Source: Sphingopyxis sp. JAI128 (GTDB lineage: Bacteria > Pseudomonadota > Alphaproteobacteria > Sphingomonadales > Sphingomonadaceae). Taken from it: a stretch of DNA of 64,000 bases. The stretch is from the NCBI RefSeq assembly GCF_014207235.1, contig NZ_JACHDA010000001.1:434001-498000 (forward strand). The letters run 5' to 3'. A program made the translations under genes and the position numbers. The notes under the pieces are model-generated. The model was not told the origin of the DNA. It saw nothing but the letters and a program-made list of their open reading frames with translations, and ran no database searches. Positions 63,062-64,000 of the stretch are shown here, piece by piece; the stretch's first letter is position 1; each line of letters opens with the position of its first letter.

Positions 63062-64000
63062 TTATTTCGCCTTGAGCGCCGCCTGTGCTGCCGCCAAGCG
63101 TGCGATCGGCACACGATAGGGCGAGGCGCTGACATAGTCGAGCCCGGTTTTTTCGCAGAAATGAATGCTCGGCGCGTCGCCGCCATGCTCACCGCAGATC
63201 CCGAGCTTGACCGCGGGGCGAGCCTTGCGGCCGCGGTCCGCCGCGATCTCGATCAGCTGGCCGACGCCCTCGACATCAAGGCTCACGAACGGGTCGGTCA
63301 GGAAGATGCCCTTGTCGACATATTGCGTCAGGAAGCGGCCGGCGTCGTCGCGACTGATGCCGATCGTAGTCTGCGTCAAATCATTGGTGCCGAAGCTGAA
63401 AAACTCCGCGCTTTCGGCGATCTCACCCGCCATCAGCGCGGCGCGCGGCAGCTCGATCATCGTGCCGACCAGATAGGCGATCTCGCGCCCCTTCTCGGCG
63501 AACACCGCCTTGGCCTGGGCATCGACAACCGCCTTCATCAGGTCGAATTCGCGGCGCGTCGCGACGAGCGGGATCATCACCTCGGGAATCGGCGCCGCGC
63601 CGGTTTCGGCGGCGACATCGCACGCTGCCTCGAAGATCGCGCGCGCCTGCATCTCGTAGATCTCGGGATAGGTGACGCCGAGGCGGCAGCCGCGGTGGCC
63701 GAGCATCGGATTGAATTCATGGAGTTCGTTCGCGCGCGCCTTCAGCGCCTCGATGCCCACGCCCGCGGCGGCGGCGACGTCGGCGAAATCCTCCTCGCGC
63801 GTCGGGAGGAATTCGTGCAGCGGCGGGTCGAGCAGGCGGATCGTCACCGGCAGCCCCGCCATCACCTGGAAGATCGCGGCAAAGTCGCCGCGCTGTTCGG
63901 GGAGCAGCTTGGCCAGCGCGGCCCGGCGGCCCTCTTCGCTTTCGGCGAGGATCATCTCGCGCACCGCGGTGATCCGCGCGGCGTCGAAGAACATATGCTC
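63062..64000 (-). CDS. ppdK: Pyruvate, phosphate dikinase, C-terminal part (runs off the window)
   Basis: About 312 C-terminal residues of PpdK are visible. This is the PEP/pyruvate-binding TIM barrel with EEGRRAALAKLLPEQRGDFA, VTIRLLDPPLHEFLP, NPMLGHRGCRLGVTYPEIYE, MIPLVATRREFD, FFSFGTNDLTQTTIGISRDD and the catalytic Cys region LGICGEHGGDAPSI. The enzyme interconverts pyruvate and PEP with ATP and phosphate in glycolysis or gluconeogenesis. The start lies beyond position 64000. Confidence 0.96.
   Translation of the reverse strand, partial: EHMFFDAARITAVREMILAESEEGRRAALAKLLPEQRGDFAAIFQVMAGLPVTIRLLDPPLHEFLPTREEDFADVAAAAGVGIEALKARANELHEFNPMLGHRGCRLGVTYPEIYEMQARAIFEAACDVAAETGAAPIPEVMIPLVATRREFDLMKAVVDAQAKAVFAEKGREIAYLVGTMIELPRAALMAGEIAESAEFFSFGTNDLTQTTIGISRDDAGRFLTQYVDKGIFLTDPFVSLDVEGVGQLIEIAADRGRKARPAVKLGICGEHGGDAPSIHFCEKTGLDYVSASPYRVPIARLAAAQAALKAK

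Overview
The window is GC-rich chromosomal DNA from an alphaproteobacterium. Several traits point to the order Sphingomonadales, and Sphingopyxis/Sphingomonas-like is my best guess. These are a GyrA with sphingomonad character, the run argS-SPOR-nagZ-scpA-scpB-tatABC, ispH-thrB-rnhA with overlapping ends, an EcfG-type stress promoter, and the abundant inverted intergenic repeats seen in sphingomonads. The genus is an inference, because no rRNA is present. One tRNA gene (Arg, anticodon ACG) is present. I see no phage, insertion sequence or CRISPR array.

Layout. 0-7 kb: a membrane-anchored nucleotidyltransferase-like protein, gyrA, a DUF952 gene and an exported amidohydrolase. 7-19 kb: an accessory block for arabinose-decorated plant polysaccharides. 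On the minus strand lie GH5, GH43, GH51 and GH62 enzymes, preceded by a LytS/LytTR two-component pair. A GH43_12-type enzyme with a fascin-like tail lies on the plus strand. Three decayed genes lie in and around this block: a beta-L-arabinofuranosidase (GH127/GH146-type) remnant, a GH29 alpha-L-fucosidase remnant and the end of an aldehyde dehydrogenase. No transporter is encoded in the block. 19-24.7 kb: RNase T2, nadC, a nitronate monooxygenase-like enzyme behind a LiuR-like palindrome, a cyclophilin and mgtE. 24.7-32.4 kb: a stress-promoter-driven entericidin, then (minus strand) argS, a SPOR protein, nagZ, scpA, scpB and tatABC. 32.5-36.3 kb: ispH-thrB-rnhA, a DUF1508 protein and a D-amino-acid oxidase-like enzyme.

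36.4-43.6 kb: a tad/cpa pilus locus (cpaA/tadV, cpaB, cpaC, cpaD, cpaE, tadB, tadC) that lacks the cpaF ATPase, the pilin and the pseudopilins. 43.6-46.5 kb: a fumarylacetoacetase-like hydrolase, a small Tat-exported protein and a PhoR-like kinase without a partner. 46.5-59.8 kb: a polyamine locus. It holds two class III aminotransferases, two gamma-glutamylpolyamine synthetases flanking a PuuB-like oxidase, a complete PotFGHI-type ABC transporter and a PuuD-like hydrolase. Together these give uptake plus both the glutamylated and direct-transamination routes of putrescine breakdown; the aldehyde dehydrogenase step is not encoded here. 59.8-64 kb: glucokinase, a methyltransferase behind a Fur-box-like site, tRNA-Arg, a DUF1254/DUF1214 membrane pair and the C-terminal part of pyruvate phosphate dikinase, which runs off the right edge.

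The parts most worth a second look are the eroding arabinan/arabinoxylan block, the EcfG-entericidin unit whose terminator lies inside tatC, the Tad locus without its motor, and the palindromes at the polyamine promoters.
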